Source: Anodontia alba (lineage: Eukaryota; Mollusca; Bivalvia; Lucinida; Lucinidae). Taken from it: DNA of 64,000 nt. Position numbers and translations under genes: made by a program. The stretch is taken from NCBI GenBank assembly GCA_964016985.1, contig OZ024824.1, positions 46,173,168-46,237,167 on the forward strand. The letters are read 5' to 3'. This document shows, in pieces, positions 21,650 to 33,559 of the stretch. How positions within the stretch are numbered: position 1 is the first letter of the stretch; each line of letters opens with the position of its first letter. Below the pieces are notes generated by a model. The model did not search any database and had not been told where the DNA came from. It saw only the letters and a list, made by a program, of their open reading frames with translations.

Positions 21650-22080
21650 AAATAATGCTGTGTGTGTGGCAAACAGTGTAGACCCTGATCAGATGCCACA
21701 TTTTGCGGTGTCTGATCTGGGTCTTCACTCTTTGCAAAGGCCTATCTCTCCCTATACTCAGGGTTATCACGGTATATATAATTTATTAAATCCATATAAT
21801 TAATACATTGTGTTAAATTAAAAGCTGACATTTGTACATTGAAATACAAGTGTCATTTTGAGATATACTAGTGTCATTTTGAGCATTTTGATCTGAAATA
21901 AAAGTGCATGTTTATTTTTGACTGAAATATATGTTCATATTACAGCACATAATAATTTGAGCCCCGGCATGGGAAAACCAACAATATGGTCTGTGTGCCC
22001 AGCGAAGACTCCGACCAGCCTGGACATCCACCCAGTCTGATCTGAGTCTTTGCTGTGTGCTATCTGGGTAGCTAAGGACC
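21650..22080. repeat. Two GATCAG-type palindromes
   Basis: First: GGCAAACAGTGTAGACCCTG (21667) paired with ATCTGGGTCTTCACTCTTTG (21716), loop CATTTTGC. Second, weaker: GACTCCGACCAGCCTGG with CAGTCTGATCTGAGTC (22005-22050). Both are cores of MITE families better preserved at 45-63 kb. Confidence 0.6.
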
Positions 22081-22502
22081 CATGAATTCTTCTTGCGGAC
22101 AGCAAAGGCTCTGATATGATTGTGCAGAAGTCCTCTGTGTTTACAGGCCAAATATTGTTGATTTTCTTGTCACATGACTATAGTTTTTAACTGAATGAAT
22201 TTTTATCTGTATTGAATATTATGTATATTGAATATTCTATTCAAATTCTAATCAAATTTGTACTATTGTTATCGAATAATGTATGTTTGTCTTGTATCCA
22301 CTGAATGAAATTAAATTAGCTTTGCTGTTTTACATTATTTTATCTCCACATCACACATGTTCATAGACAAGATTTTCTCTCTGCTGTCCACCACAACTGC
22401 AAACAGCTGCTATTAATTACACCCTGTGGGGCAAATTCATATGATGCTGATAATAATAACCCTAATTAACTAATTATATCTCAGAGTCCAGATCTGGACT
22501 GA

Positions 22503-22785
22503 GATCATCACGAAAACATGCCTATATAATAATGACCCCTTAAACCCCACTTTTATATAGTAAAACTGGGGTTTACAGGGGTATACATTATTTTTCTTAC
22601 TTTTGCTCAAAACATAGATTGTGGGTACTCGTTAGAACCGCCTCGGTGAGGCAGTTCTAATGAGTACCCACAATCTATGTTTTGAGCAGAAATATGAACA
22701 ATATCAGAGTTTTTTACCTGAAAAATTACAGTTTTTAGAGGTGAAGTTTTCTATATATTTGAATACATGTGTTTTCGTAATGTTG
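22503..22785. repeat. 'GGGTACTCGTTAGAAC' MITE, near complete
   Basis: Ends ATCACGAAAACATG (22507) and CATGTGTTTTCGTAAT (22765). The central palindrome TTGTGGGTACTCGTTAGAAC / GTTCTAATGAGTACCCACAA (22619-22675) surrounds CGCCTCGGTGAGGCA. The subterminal ACCCCACTTTTATATAG is typical of the family. No coding capacity. Confidence 0.8.
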
Positions 22786-22949
22786 TACCATATATGTAAG
22801 ACTGAAATATTCTGTCAAGAAGGTCTGAGCAAACACTGTAGACCCAGATCAAACTGCTCCTGTAGGTAAACTGTTGGCCATTCTGTCAGTATTTTTGGAC
22901 ACACATCTAACTTCTAAGGATAGGCAAACCAGTTTGGTAAAATTTTATG

Positions 22950-23815
22950 TGAAAACAGGCTTTCAAGTGCCCTCCAGTGAAAAAGTAGAGATATTAAGTA
23001 TGGCTTAATGGCTTAAAGTAGGGCAAAAGTAGGCATTTCAATCCTGCAAAGTAGGGATAGTAAGGATGTTCTGAGTATTTTCAGCTCAGTGTGCGTGTGT
23101 GTGTGTGTGGGGGGGGGGGGGGTGTTAACTTCCTGTATATGACATAGTATTGATGTGTGTGTTGAATGGCCCCCTTTTTCAGTGATGCCAGGTATATGAT
23201 TAGCCCCCTATTCAACAAAAAGTATATGATTGACCCGATTTTTCTTGAATCTTATGTGAAAGGCCCCACTTTTGTCTAACTACCAACAATAAATGGGTAT
23301 AAAAACAAAGGGCAGTATATGAATAGGTCAACATTTCAGATGATCAAATAAATGAATGGGTCCATTTTTTCAAAGGTCAGGTATATGAATGGCGTAGGTT
23401 TCGAAATACTGGCTTGCACACCCTTACCACATTCACCCCTTCCCACCATCCACAAAGGTTTTCAGACATAGAAAATGACACAATATTTAACAGTGTCTTC
23501 TCTGAACAAAAACACTGCATTACCATGGAAAGCAAATGCCAAATTAAATCTTCAAAAAAAGGAGTACAACTGAAGTAAAAATATTTTATAAACTTTTTCA
23601 TCGAGATGGCTCAGATTATGCTGATCTGATATTTACAATTTCCAAGCAAGCGAGGAAATCAAAAAAAAAAAAAAAAAAATTACAATTTTTGGTCACATCA
23701 AACATTTTTGGACTAAAAATTAAGAGTATCAAAAGGGCATTTTCAGACAAAAGTAGGGAAAAGTTGGAGCACAAAAAAGTAGAGAAAAGTAGGGCCTGCT
23801 TGAAAGCCTATGTAA
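22950..23815. repeat. Possible larger element with short inverted ends
   Basis: AGGCTTTCAAGTGCCC at 22958 and GGGCCTGCTTGAAAGCCT at 23789 are inverted relative to each other and both lie next to AAAGTAGAG/AAGTAGGG runs. Inside is a (GT)n(G)n tract (23088-23122), 'tatatgattNgccc' repeats and a poly(A) run at 23658-23679. The boundary call is weak. Confidence 0.35.
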
Positions 23816-23819
23816 AGTC

Positions 23820-24590
23820 CAAATATATTTGGTATAATTGTTATGGTATAATTAAAATTAAAATAAAATGTTTAAAAAATCCCTACCTATCCTACTCTAA
23901 ATACCCTAAACACATTCTTTAGTTTGGCCTTATCACCCACAAATTCAGTATTGTCAGTTCAGATTCTAATAATGCAGAGATCTAACTGAATTTGATTTCA
24001 GATCACGACTTCTGAATTCACTACATGAATTGCGATATGTAACGTTTCAAGTCAACAATATTTCATTAGTTTAGAGACATTGCCTCCAAATTTGTGGGAC
24101 TTTTACCCGACCCGATCACATGAATTCGGGTCCTGCATAATTTCTAGAAGCTCTGTCATGGAGGCTTTAGGCAGCCCATTTATTTCGCGGGCCCCGATGG
24201 GGGCGGGGACCATGCTTTCCAGTGTATGCCGGTAGCCTATATATCGTTCGCTTACCTGAAATCCATTTTACTGCTTCAGGATTTTTCCTAAAGATATTTG
24301 ACCGTTTGTGCGTTTTTGTCTTTGTTTCTTTTTGGTCTTTTTTTTTTTTTTTTGCGAGTCTACACCTTACGAAAAGCAAAAACAAACATAACAATGTTCA
24401 GTTTACAAACCGATCGAACACACATTAATGTGTCGAAGTTTTATTTAGTTTATCACGTAAACAAAAAAGCATAAAGTGTATGTTTTAGATGAAATTCTAC
24501 ATCAATGTGTACCTTATGCACAAAACCAATCGTGCTTAGCTTGTAAGTAGACGGGGAATGGAGAGAAATAAAATTCGAAGTGGAGAAAAA
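23820..24590. other. No gene seen
   Basis: Mixed sequence with a poly(T) tract at 24339-24353. Some CpG between 24100 and 24250. No supported feature. Confidence 0.45.
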
Positions 24591-24594
24591 TTCA

Positions 24595-24900
24595 AAATGG
24601 CCGCGACCGCAAATTTTGTAGACTGACGTCACAAGTCTCGTGATTTACCATCTTGCATTTGGAATACTTGGCGTTATTGGCTGTTTTGTTGTTATTATCG
24701 GCACGGCGCTATGTCAATAGCCTGTGCCAACTCACCCTTGTTTTTCAGGATAAGCACCGAACCACCCAAGCGTTTGTTGGACCAGTACATTTTTGGTCAC
24801 ACACATCACTGGTCACATTGTTAGTCTGTAGTAGTGCATCTACACGCCGAACCGCTTCGCGGTTCGGGTTGGACTCACTTATAATCTAGTCTATACGTAG
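24595..24900. promoter_or_regulatory. Unique CpG-bearing stretch with CRE and hairpin
   Basis: Holds AAAATGGCCGCGACCGC and a CTGACGTCAC site (a CRE/ATF-like half to full palindrome) at 24621-24632. Further on a perfect palindrome CCGAACCGCTTCGCGGTTCGG lies at 24847-24867, just after TGTAGTAGTGC. This could be a promoter or a transposon end. The open frame 24653-24889 begins with TTG and is not trusted. Confidence 0.3.
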
Positions 24901-25914
24901 ACCCTGTTTTACATTCCAAGAAACACAGAGGTGAAGAGATAATCTATCTGAACTGCGTGTCTTTCGATGGTGCTCTGTTCCGAAACAAATATCGAAGTTA
25001 ACGATTTTAAACACTACGTATTTCCATCATTTTTCTGCATTTTTTTTTTTTTTTTTGGAACTCTTGCTAATATAAGTCCGAAGTACAATAGACACAAAAC
25101 ATGATAATCTTTAAGAATTTAAATTATGTCTGCAAAAATGACTACGCAGCATGCCAAAAATCGATTTTGTTTTTCTGACTACATACTTTGGTGTTAGACA
25201 ATGTGCAAATCACTCATTTTCGATGCCGATTGTTAAAAGTAATAATACTTCAACGTATATAACCCTCAATTGTTTTAGCAACTAACAAAGGAACAGAACA
25301 ACACATTATTTTCTTAAACCCTGACCTGATCCTGGGTCGCAGTTTGGTTACATATGTGTAAAGGAGGCCAACATGAATAGACAGGATCCTACCTATTTAT
25401 ACTCGTAAAAATACCATTAACTATTTAAGAAAAAAAAAATAATAATAACACCGGATGCATTCCCATTGTCATTTTCGGCTAATAAGCGATATTTTAACCC
25501 TAACATATACAATCGATGAAATCTATGTTTGCGACTAAAACGTAAAATAATCTACTTAAACCCAGATAGAATATAAAAAAATCAAACCAGTTTCCAATAT
25601 TCGGTGCCAAAAAGTGAACTCAGGAACCAAACACCATGACTTAGGAACAGAACACCAAAATTTTAGGAACAGTGTACAATTCAGGAAGAGAACACTGTAT
25701 CTAGAGACAGAACATCATTATTGTCACAGCCCTAAAGGTCCAGGTAATTCATATGCTGTAAACGTTCCGAACGACGATGTCCCCATAACCGATAAAACAC
25801 TTCACAAACACTGCAGAGATTACTGATGATAATTGTCAACATAAACTATCCGAAGCTTTTGCATTTCTCTTTGTCATATTGTTTCAAGAATCACCTAGTA
25901 TACCATATTTAAGG
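24900..25914. other. No feature seen
   Basis: Includes a run of short diverged phrases 'aggaacNgaacacNa' at about 25621-25710, a local 20-25-base repeat. No gene. Confidence 0.45.
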
Positions 25915-26229
25915 TATTAACAAATCATAAACTCTTTAAGTGTTAGGTTTACGATTTATTCAAAATACGGGGTGTCTTTATGTAACACCCATTAGTCTGT
26001 ATATGTGTGTGATGCAAAATATGAGGTAAAAGTACTTGACATTTCATATAATCTGGTAAATTGGCTTAAAAAAAAAACAGTTAACAACTTTTGCTAGTTT
26101 ATCACTCTAAAACTGTGGATTCACAATTTATATAACTACGGAGTGTATATGTAACTGAGATTTGTGATACCATATTAGTCTGTCTTATATAAGATGTATA
26201 TATTTTAAATGTGAGGTGAGAAGGTTTTG

Positions 26230-26267
<38 letters not shown>

Positions 26268-26440
26268 CTTCATTTATGGGTAAAGCAGCTTAAAACAGAC
26301 AGCAACTTTGCTAGTTTATCACTCTAAAACTGTAAATCTACAATTGTATAAAATACGGGATGACTAAATAACACCCTTAATCTGCCTAATATATGATGTG
26401 CATATAAAAATGTGGTGTGAGAAAGTATTTATTCCAAGGC
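25915..26440. repeat. Three decayed tandem units of ~218 bases
   Basis: GCTAGTTTATCACTCTAAAA occurs at 26091 and 26309. An 'aaaatacggggtgNctNNNtNtaacaccc' phrase follows in each unit (25968, 26127, 26343). Unit 2 carries a 39-base poly(T) (26229-26267). The 'atacggggtg' phrase also appears inverted at 29868 and in the 31.5-kb duplication, so this is part of a dispersed family. Confidence 0.65.
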
Positions 26441-27365
26441 GGTTCTTCTTGTGGTTTGATATTGTTATAGTTCGTTATAGCATGTATGTATTGCTGATAT
26501 CAATTTTATTTTGAATAGCCGTTCGGCCAATTTATGGGAAAGTAACTATCCTTTTGGCTTTCCACTTGTGACATTTCCTTTACGGTGAAGTTGTTTTATG
26601 TTTGTGTTTCTTTCCCTTTGGTGTCTTGGATGGAAGGTGTGAGGTAATTGCATCGATTCCTGACCATTGCCTTCACTTCTATTTTGATATTTGATTGAAC
26701 CTCATGTGTGTTACGCTCTGGGCGGCTAAGACGCACCGAGGGCGACTTCTAACTTTTCGGAGCAATTCTAGGAAAATCTAACTTTTCGGAGCAATTCAGA
26801 AAACTTATTAACCATTATATAAGAATTGGCTATAGCTGGATATTATGCGACAGACTGCATGCCTAGTTGTCAATCATTGTTGATGGCTATGCTTCACTCT
26901 TTAATTGCACAACGGCGGTTCGGGCCTCAGACTCAATGATGGCCTCTTCGTAAAACTTTAACCAGTGGGTTGGGGCTTGGCGATATGTCTTTGGCTTGGC
27001 CCGCCGTGGTTCAACTTTTGGTTTTCATTTACTCTGGCATACAGTAGAATTAGCCATGAGTATTCGTCTTTGTTTATTATAGTGATTAATTTGACTTTAT
27101 GTTTTTGCTTTGATGCATTGACTGAGTTGGGAGCATTTAAGCGAACCGATTTTTTAAGTATTTCTGTGTTAAGAGAAGCATCGGGACCCAGGGTGAAGTT
27201 GGCTAGCTGTAAAAGTGCTTTAAACTCCGCCCCCGGTGGTTTACTCTACTGACCGTTCTAAGGCGATGGTCCCGGTGTTAGTCTTACTCTTTGTTGCTTT
27301 GTGGTTTATTCTACGAGGCGATTTGTTTTATGTCTTACCTTGTGTCATTTTGTTCTTGTATTGTT

Positions 27366-27402
<37 letters not shown>

Positions 27403-27660
27403 TTGTTTTTTTTTCAGTCCTTTTAGCATTGCGATTACCTCGCTTGTGGAAGAGAGAGCTAAACTTAGTGCTTTTCGTACGTTTGTTCGATTTCTACCTG
27501 TTTGGATTTGTCGGTTTCCTCTTCCTCTTAGTGTCTGGGAAGAGCTGCGGTTTGTGATTGTGACACTCCTTGGACTTTTCTCTTACCTTTTTTTTCCAAT
27601 TTGATCAAGCTCCGGGTTTGCCCAACTGTACAATTTCACAGAAGCCTCTAACAACGGTAG
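26441..27660. other. Moderate-GC unique stretch of unknown nature
   Basis: Has a direct repeat TCTAACTTTTCGGAGCAATTC (two copies at 26749 and 26778; 20 shared bases), a 40-base T tract at 27367-27406, and open frames of 95-122 codons made mostly of Phe/Leu runs. The region reads like a 5' UTR or LTR-like block but no paired end is found. No function assigned. Confidence 0.35.
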
Positions 27661-28160
27661 ATTTTTTTTTTTTTTTTTTTTTTTTTTACATATACAACTC
27701 ATATAATAAACAGACATTAAAATAATACAACACTTCATACACAATTCTGACGCAAATCTCCTCACGTTGGCACGGTTGGAGAATTATACTGGTATATTAC
27801 TTGATTAGCCTGCTTGGTTAATCAATTTAATACACTCAGTATATATACCCAACCAAATGAGGAGAACTGTGTGCCAGTGTGAAGAAATTGCCTCCCTTTC
27901 CAATAATATCTATACGGCGCCCTTATCTTTTTTTTTTTTTTAAAGTTTTATTACACTTTCTTAATTATTGATCGATCTCATTATTATTATTATTATTTAT
28001 TAAGCTCATTTTAATTTTATCATTTCTCTGTTTAGTCAAGGCCTTAATAACGTTTTTGTATGTTGGCAATCCCTTGAACCTTTTGTTCACTGTTCCCAGT
28101 TCTGGCTGTTCATACCATTGTATTAGACCCTTATTTGGCGGCCCCGGCCCGTCCAAGACT
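27661..28160 (-). repeat. Possible retro-copied fragment(s) with poly(A) on the minus strand
   Basis: Poly(T) tracts of 26 bases (27661-27687) and 12 bases (27930-27941) would be 3' poly(A) tails of minus-strand inserts. Upstream of the second lies a 63-codon minus-strand frame (27965-28156, MDGPGPPNKGLIQWYEQPEL) ending in Asn-encoding ATT repeats. It looks like a truncated processed copy or LINE 3' end. Source not recognised. Confidence 0.3.
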
Positions 28161-28294
28161 CGATGGAGTCTAAGTACTGCACATCAATGTCTTTGGAAGG
28201 ACATGGAAGGACACAACAAAAAATAAACAAAAACAGACTAAGAATATGTTCTATAATTACATAAGATGAAGCCTGCTAAGATTCTACCCTTTAT

Positions 28295-28480
28295 TCTACA
28301 ATCACGCACGTCACCTTATAGAGTGACGTCATTGACGTCGCAGCTGTATATCCGACGCCATGATAGACCCATCACTGACGTCGACGTATCACCCGCGACT
28401 TCTATCCCTATTAATGACATCGACGCGGTCGATGGTGACCGCCTGCCAACTGGCGGCAACGTCGTCCGCGTAACGTCATA
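28295..28480. promoter_or_regulatory. Cluster of TGACGTC sites in a CpG-rich patch
   Basis: GTGACGTCATTGACGTCGCAG (28321-28341, only the first eight or so bases form a perfect CRE palindrome), CACTGACGTCGACG, ATGACATCGACG and GTAACGTCAT within 150 bases. CpG density is far above the window. A 85-codon frame (28266-28523, MKPAKILPFILQSRT) spans it and is not recognised. It may be a CREB/ATF-responsive element or part of an unmethylated first exon. Confidence 0.35.
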
Positions 28481-29644
28481 TCATATGCAAGCCCCATTTC
28501 CATACATGCACAAACGATTATAATGTATGGATGACAATCAGGGACATGACGTTCGAAATGTCGCAATCCTAAATGTCACTGACATTACTAATGAAAAACA
28601 CCTCCGACTTCCGGATAATGATCAGAGGGAGAGTAACTGGACCAACTCCGACTATTTTAAACTCGGTGCCCTGATCAGACGAAATCGGAACACTTAACGA
28701 AATCGGAACACTAAAATATAACAGTGATTATGCAGGCGGAATTTCAACAATTTCTTAGACTCATTAAATTATCTATTAAACTTAGAAAGAGAAAAAAAAC
28801 TGCTATATAGGTGCCTGTATGTTCGTGCGTATGTTTGCGTATTGCATATGCGTATGTAAACCTAAATTTCTGGCCTACGCGATTCTTATGGTACTGCACA
28901 TTTTACATTGGCTATTCCGATCCTGCACTGTTTTCTTATTTTGTATAAACTAAATCACACCTTGCGACTGCTGCCTCAAAACGACTGGTCAGTCCGCACA
29001 TGCCAGCGCGGCCTACTCAGTGTCCCCGATAGCAGTTACAATTCTCGCAACCCGAGAAGTTCCGACCAGACTGCATAACCTAGCGCAGCCTGCTCAGCAT
29101 TCCTGAAATAAGCCAGGTAACATATGCAGTATCGGACTAGCGCGCGCTGCAATATAGAGTTTATAGGTTTACTATTCAGATACGGACATTTTCCTGCTTT
29201 TGATATTTGAACAGAAAAAGACTACAAACATAATATTAATATAAATTAACGACGCGCCGAACTGTCTAATCATAATTTAAACGGATCTTTTGCGTTCTCT
29301 AGTTGTCCTTCGAATTGGACTGTATCGGTGAGTTTATATATAGTAAGGTTATACTCTTGCCACGCATCAATTGCACGATATGTGCGGGATTTTGCAAACA
29401 TTATGCGATTTTCTCGCTTTTTGCGTTTCGCAACCAGTTTAGCATTATTAAATTTGCGTAACTTATATATCACGCTACTATTAATAACTATAACAAATGG
29501 TCCGACTGTGGAAAATGGACCCTACCTCTAATAGGTATTAAACTTAGTCAGCTGGTACTGCAGTCTGCTCTGGGTCGTAACAATGTGACTTTCCCATACA
29601 AATATCCCGCAGGCCTGAGGGCGATACTTTTTACTATTTCACTG
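28481..29644. other. CpG-bearing unique sequence, no gene seen
   Basis: Less repetitive than the surroundings. A direct duplication CGAAATCGGAACACT is at 28680 and 28698. Words CTCAGCATTCC and CTACTCAGTGTCC hint at old MITE cores near 28985-29130. No exon with convincing splice signals was found by eye. Confidence 0.4.
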
Positions 29645-29885
29645 CCAGTGTGATAGTAACAAAATGTCATCCTCCGGGTAAAAGTGAAAAAGATAGCACA
29701 TGCACGGAATACCAGGGTGATAGTAAAATGTATGACATAGGAGGTACTACTTCAGCGTACGGGTCAGTAGTCTTGTTAGGTATCACATTCCTGAGAGAGT
29801 GATACTGAAAAAATGCCCGCCCGAGGAATATGAATATCATCAACCGAGGTGACATATAACCACCCCGTATTTTATATAAATTGTA
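29645..29885. repeat. Three diverged copies of a GTGATAGTA-containing phrase
   Basis: CAGTGTGATAGTAACAAAATG (29649), CAGGGTGATAGTAAAATG (29714) and GAGAGTGATACTGAAAAAATG (29796), each followed by 'NcNcccgNNgg'-like words. It is a decayed short tandem. An inverted copy of the ATACGGGGTG phrase closes it at 29868-29880. Confidence 0.4.
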
Positions 29886-30670
29886 GAGCCGCCGTTGCAG
29901 AGTGAAAAAAAAATCTAATCAAAACTAGCAAAAGTAGTTGACTGTTTCCCACCTGATCCACTAGATCAGTTTTAAAACAACCAGAAAATCTATAAAAAAT
30001 ATTGTTTTTGTTAAATGCTTTGTGCTTTTTTACATTATAAAATAATAAAATATTAAAGTACCACATAAAAAATTCTATACCATCGAACATTGTTGAGTTG
30101 TTTTGTTTTCCTATTGAAAGATTTGTCTAACAATTAAATAAAATGTATTCTCCAGAATCACTAATATTGTAACCCCTGAATATACAAAAATGCAATACAA
30201 ATGTTGATTTATTAGCAAATGTTGCCGTCGACCGTTTTAGCTACTTTTTCACGTTTTTATTTAGAAGTTGTTCGTACTGAAAAGCTGATTTTGGATATAA
30301 AAACTTTCAGGTTACCGAAAATTTCATATAAAACAAGTCAACCATGTTTTCGCTTTTCGATGTTTACCAAACACATTTTGCCAGTATTTTTTTTTTTTTT
30401 TTTTTTTGCCAAATTAGAGTCTTCTGATCATATGGGCCTTTTAGCCTTTAACAACATAATCTTCTTGTAAAAAAAGAACAAAATTATCATTTACTTATGC
30501 ATTCAGTGTAGTAAGTGGTGTTACGCTTTTTGTTTCATTACATGAATTAAACAATTTGTTTTTCAAAAAAATTATAACATTGTGTGAAAAAAATAAAGTG
30601 TTTTGATACATCTGACATTTAAAATGTTTGCTCTGAAATGTCTTTTCAATCTTAATAATGTACATTTTCA
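29886..30670. other. No gene seen
   Basis: AT-rich, poly(T) at 30389-30407. The open frame 30495-30824 on the minus strand overlaps the tandem duplication and is not coding-like. Confidence 0.5.
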
Positions 30671-31252
30671 GAGACATTATAATATAGCGTTGATTACTGA
30701 CATAAATTGTGACGATATCTACTACATTTCTTTTTTGGAGCAGCCTACAAATATAAAAATGGGAATCCATTATATATATATATAAACATGCGAATCCATT
30801 TTGTTTGTTTAGCTGCATCAGCATTTAATGTATGCATAGCTTGTCCCCGTCATAGGTATTATGGAATCATATGAAGAGGTATTCATGTTTTCTTCTTTTG
30901 TTGACTTGAGCATCCTACCATTTTTCAGCAATTCACTTTTGTTGATTTAACTGATTCTGCTGAGACATTATAATATAGCGTTGATTACTGACATAAATTG
31001 TGACGATGACTACTACATTTCTTTTATATAGTAGCCTACAAATATAAACATGGGAATCCATTATATATATATAAACATGGGAATCCGTTTTTTTGTTTGT
31101 TTAGCTGCATCAGCATTTAATGTATTCATAGCTTGTCCCCGTCATAGGTATTATGGAATCACATGCCGAGGTATTCATTTTTTCTTCTTTTGTTGATTTG
31201 GGCATCCTACCATTTTTTAGCAATTCACTTTTGTTGATGTAACTGATTCTGC
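30671..31252. repeat. Tandem duplication, period 291
   Basis: Unit 1 is 30671-30961 and unit 2 is 30962-31252. Both begin GAGACATTATAATATAGCG and contain GGGAATCCATTATATATATA, GCTGCATCAGCATTTAATGT and CTTGTCCCCGTCATAGGTAT. About 93% identical by eye. Non-coding. Confidence 0.88.
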
Positions 31253-31500
31253 TGCTGCAATTCCTTTTATGCTTTATCTGGGGTTGATTACTTATTTTCC
31301 GCTCTCCCGCCTCCCCCCACTCCGCCCCCCCCCCCCCCCCCCCACCCCATTAAATTATAAATTATTCATGAGAAATAACTGTATTTACCTGTTTAGCAGA
31401 AAGTTGTCTATCGGTTGCCATAGTTGTAAGATAGTTAAAATAACCTGACAATGACAGATTTTGTACATTTCAGAAGTTCTTAGGAAAGTTTTGAACAGGG
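31253..31500. other. Simple C tract and filler
   Basis: A pyrimidine-rich stretch with about 17 consecutive C (31327-31343). Nothing else. Confidence 0.5.
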
Positions 31501-31504
31501 GTTT

Positions 31505-31800
31505 TCGTAAAACCCCAATTCCAACAAAAACAAAAGACACCCATACATATCCTATACTGCATCCATATATACTAGCGAAAAGTTTTAACCCGCCACATGT
31601 CTAGGAAAGTTGGTGGATTATTTTAAATAAAATCCGGGATGTCTATATAACGAAAACCCCAATTCAAATTAAAAAAAAGACACCCATATATATCCTATAC
31701 TGCATCCATATATACTAGCCAAAAGTTTTAACCCGCCACATGTCTAGGAAAGTTGGTGGATAATTTAAATAAAATCCGGGATGTGTATATAACGTCCCAC
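31505..31800. repeat. Tandem duplication, period 143
   Basis: AAAACCCCAATTC...GACACCCATA...ATCCATATATACTAGC (31561 and 31704)...TTTTAACCCGCCACATGTC...AAATCCGGGATGTNTATATAACG. The two units are almost identical. The end phrase is related to the ATACGGGGTG family at 26 kb. Confidence 0.88.
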
Positions 31801-32559
31801 AGTATGTCTTCTTAAATATGATGAGTATACAGTGAAACTTCAATAGTTCGAACACCGATGGCTCATCTACCATAACTTATTCAAAATCCTCATACACTTT
31901 AGATAGGATATTCTATATATTTAATTAAAAAATCATTTCCTTTATGTGGTATTCATTTGGGGTTATGTTCTGTTGCGCGAATGTACGTTTCTATGAATAA
32001 TATATCGTGTTCTATTTTATTCATCCTCCGAGATCGAAATCATACAACCATCCCTCGAGGCAAGGAATTTGTGCTTCAAGAAAATGAATTTGCTCGGTCA
32101 TTAAATGGATATGAAATTTAGATCGTTAATAATATAATTAACATCGACCGAGAAAGTCTGGTTTAATAGGGTACCGGATACTTTTTTCCTTATTTTTACT
32201 AAAAAATATATGCAGTGGACACCTACCATCAATATGACATTTTAAAAGCATTGTCGGATCAAAGTCGATACCATGTCATTTTACATAGTTTGTTCTAAAT
32301 CATTGTTTCACTGCGTTTTCCGTATACCACCCCACCAACCAACGCACACACACGAAGAATGGTATTGCTGGAATGCGAATGGCTATTGGAAAGTAAAAGA
32401 AGGATGGACCAAGAATAGGAAAGCAACTCAATACATTGACAAACCCATTTTATAAAAAAAAAAAAAAAAGCACTGATTAACCCAACTTATTACACAATAT
32501 ATAGAGAGAAAATAGCTTTTTCAAGATTAACCATTTCTTTTTCAGTCATCACGTTAACA
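31801..32559. other. No feature seen
   Basis: Unique-looking AT-rich sequence. The 60-codon frame at 32273-32455 ends in poly(A) and is not recognised. Confidence 0.45.
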
Positions 32560-32760
32560 AGTCCATGTAACGACCACCCTAAACTCCACTTTATATCTCG
32601 GACCCATCAGATGGGTCCGAGTTTATATATAGAGACGTGAGGTTTACAATGGTAAAAAACATTTTCATTTTATTCAAAAAATATATTGTGTGTACTCGAT
32701 AGAACTGCCTCAATGAGTCAGTCCTTATGAGCAGTTACTATCTACTTTTGGAGTAGATGT
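32560..32760. repeat. 'GGGTACTCGTTAGAAC' MITE, diverged copy
   Basis: ATATTGTGTGTACTCGATAGAAC plus CTCAATGAGTCAG, preceded by a subterminal CTCCACTTTATATC. An extra hairpin CTCGGACCCATCAGATGGGTCCGAG sits at about 32597-32621 (stem of ten bases). Confidence 0.6.
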
Positions 32761-33259
32761 AAAAATATCACAAAGTTTCATCACAAAATATTTGTTTTGT
32801 TAAAAGAACTCTTTTGTGTGTTTTCAAGTTTTAACTTCATACAAAATGTCGAGGAAGTATGATAGAATCTACATATATATTCTACAACGGAATATGCATG
32901 TATAGTCTACAGCCCGGAATGGTCTTATGACAGTCCTGTGTAAACACAATAATTTTGTTCGTGATTTTGTTTTCTAAGCTCTTTTTAGCTAGAGTTATAG
33001 ATAAAACGCAGAAAAAAAAAGTGATTGGAAAAAATGTCAGTTTACGGTAAAAAAAAAAAAAAAAAAAACAAGCCAGAAGTCACAGCCATAAAGTTTAATT
33101 TTAATATTCATAAACCTTGTTACAATCTAAAGGCATTAGATGTTGGTTTTAAACCTGTCTTCCGTTCGGTTCTTTCACTTTTTTTATCTTTTTTTTTACT
33201 TTTTTTTTTTTATAATCTTTCATATGCGTGGAAAACTGGGTTTTATACATAGGAATTTA

Positions 33260-33428
33260 GCGTTGTCTTATAAGTACAATGTAACGTAAGACCCCATAAT
33301 CCGACTCTAATCTTATCGATTAAAACGTCATATAATGTTTCAGAGCAGACTTCAGTTTTATTTTATTATTATATAAAAAGTGGGGTTTAAGTGGGTCAAA
33401 ATTATATAGGCATGTTTTCCTGATGCAA
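33260..33428. repeat. End fragment of the same MITE
   Basis: AAAAAGTGGGGTTTAAGTGGG and TTATATAGGCATGTTTTCCTG (33376-33423) are the right end as at 58.3 kb. The centre is missing. Confidence 0.55.
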
Positions 33429-33429
33429 A

Positions 33430-33515
33430 TGCAGATACCTGTATTTGAAATGCAGATATCTTTATTTCTAAATTAAATACATATATAATCTGCATTTCAA
33501 GTACAGGTATCTGCA
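33430..33515. repeat. 28-base-stem hairpin
   Basis: Arms 33430-33457 (begins TGCAGATACCTG) and 33488-33515 (ends CAGGTATCTGCA) are inverse copies with one mismatch in 28, separated by 30 AT-rich bases. A third partial copy (TAGATATCNTTATTTA) follows at about 33525 and 33550. Confidence 0.85.
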
Positions 33516-33559
33516 ATTCATTATAGATATCATTATTTATGGTTGAAATAGATATCCTT

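Noticed and set aside
24653..24889. 78-codon frame starting with a hydrophobic run resembling a signal peptide
   Set aside because: Start codon is TTG, not ATG, no downstream domain, and the frame runs through a perfect DNA palindrome.
26965..27252. 95-codon frame in the moderate-GC block
   Set aside because: No recognisable motif and no splice or promoter support; mentioned only as part of the unknown block.
27236..27604. 122-codon frame with membrane-like Phe/Leu runs
   Set aside because: The runs come from a long poly(T) tract; no sign of selection on protein.
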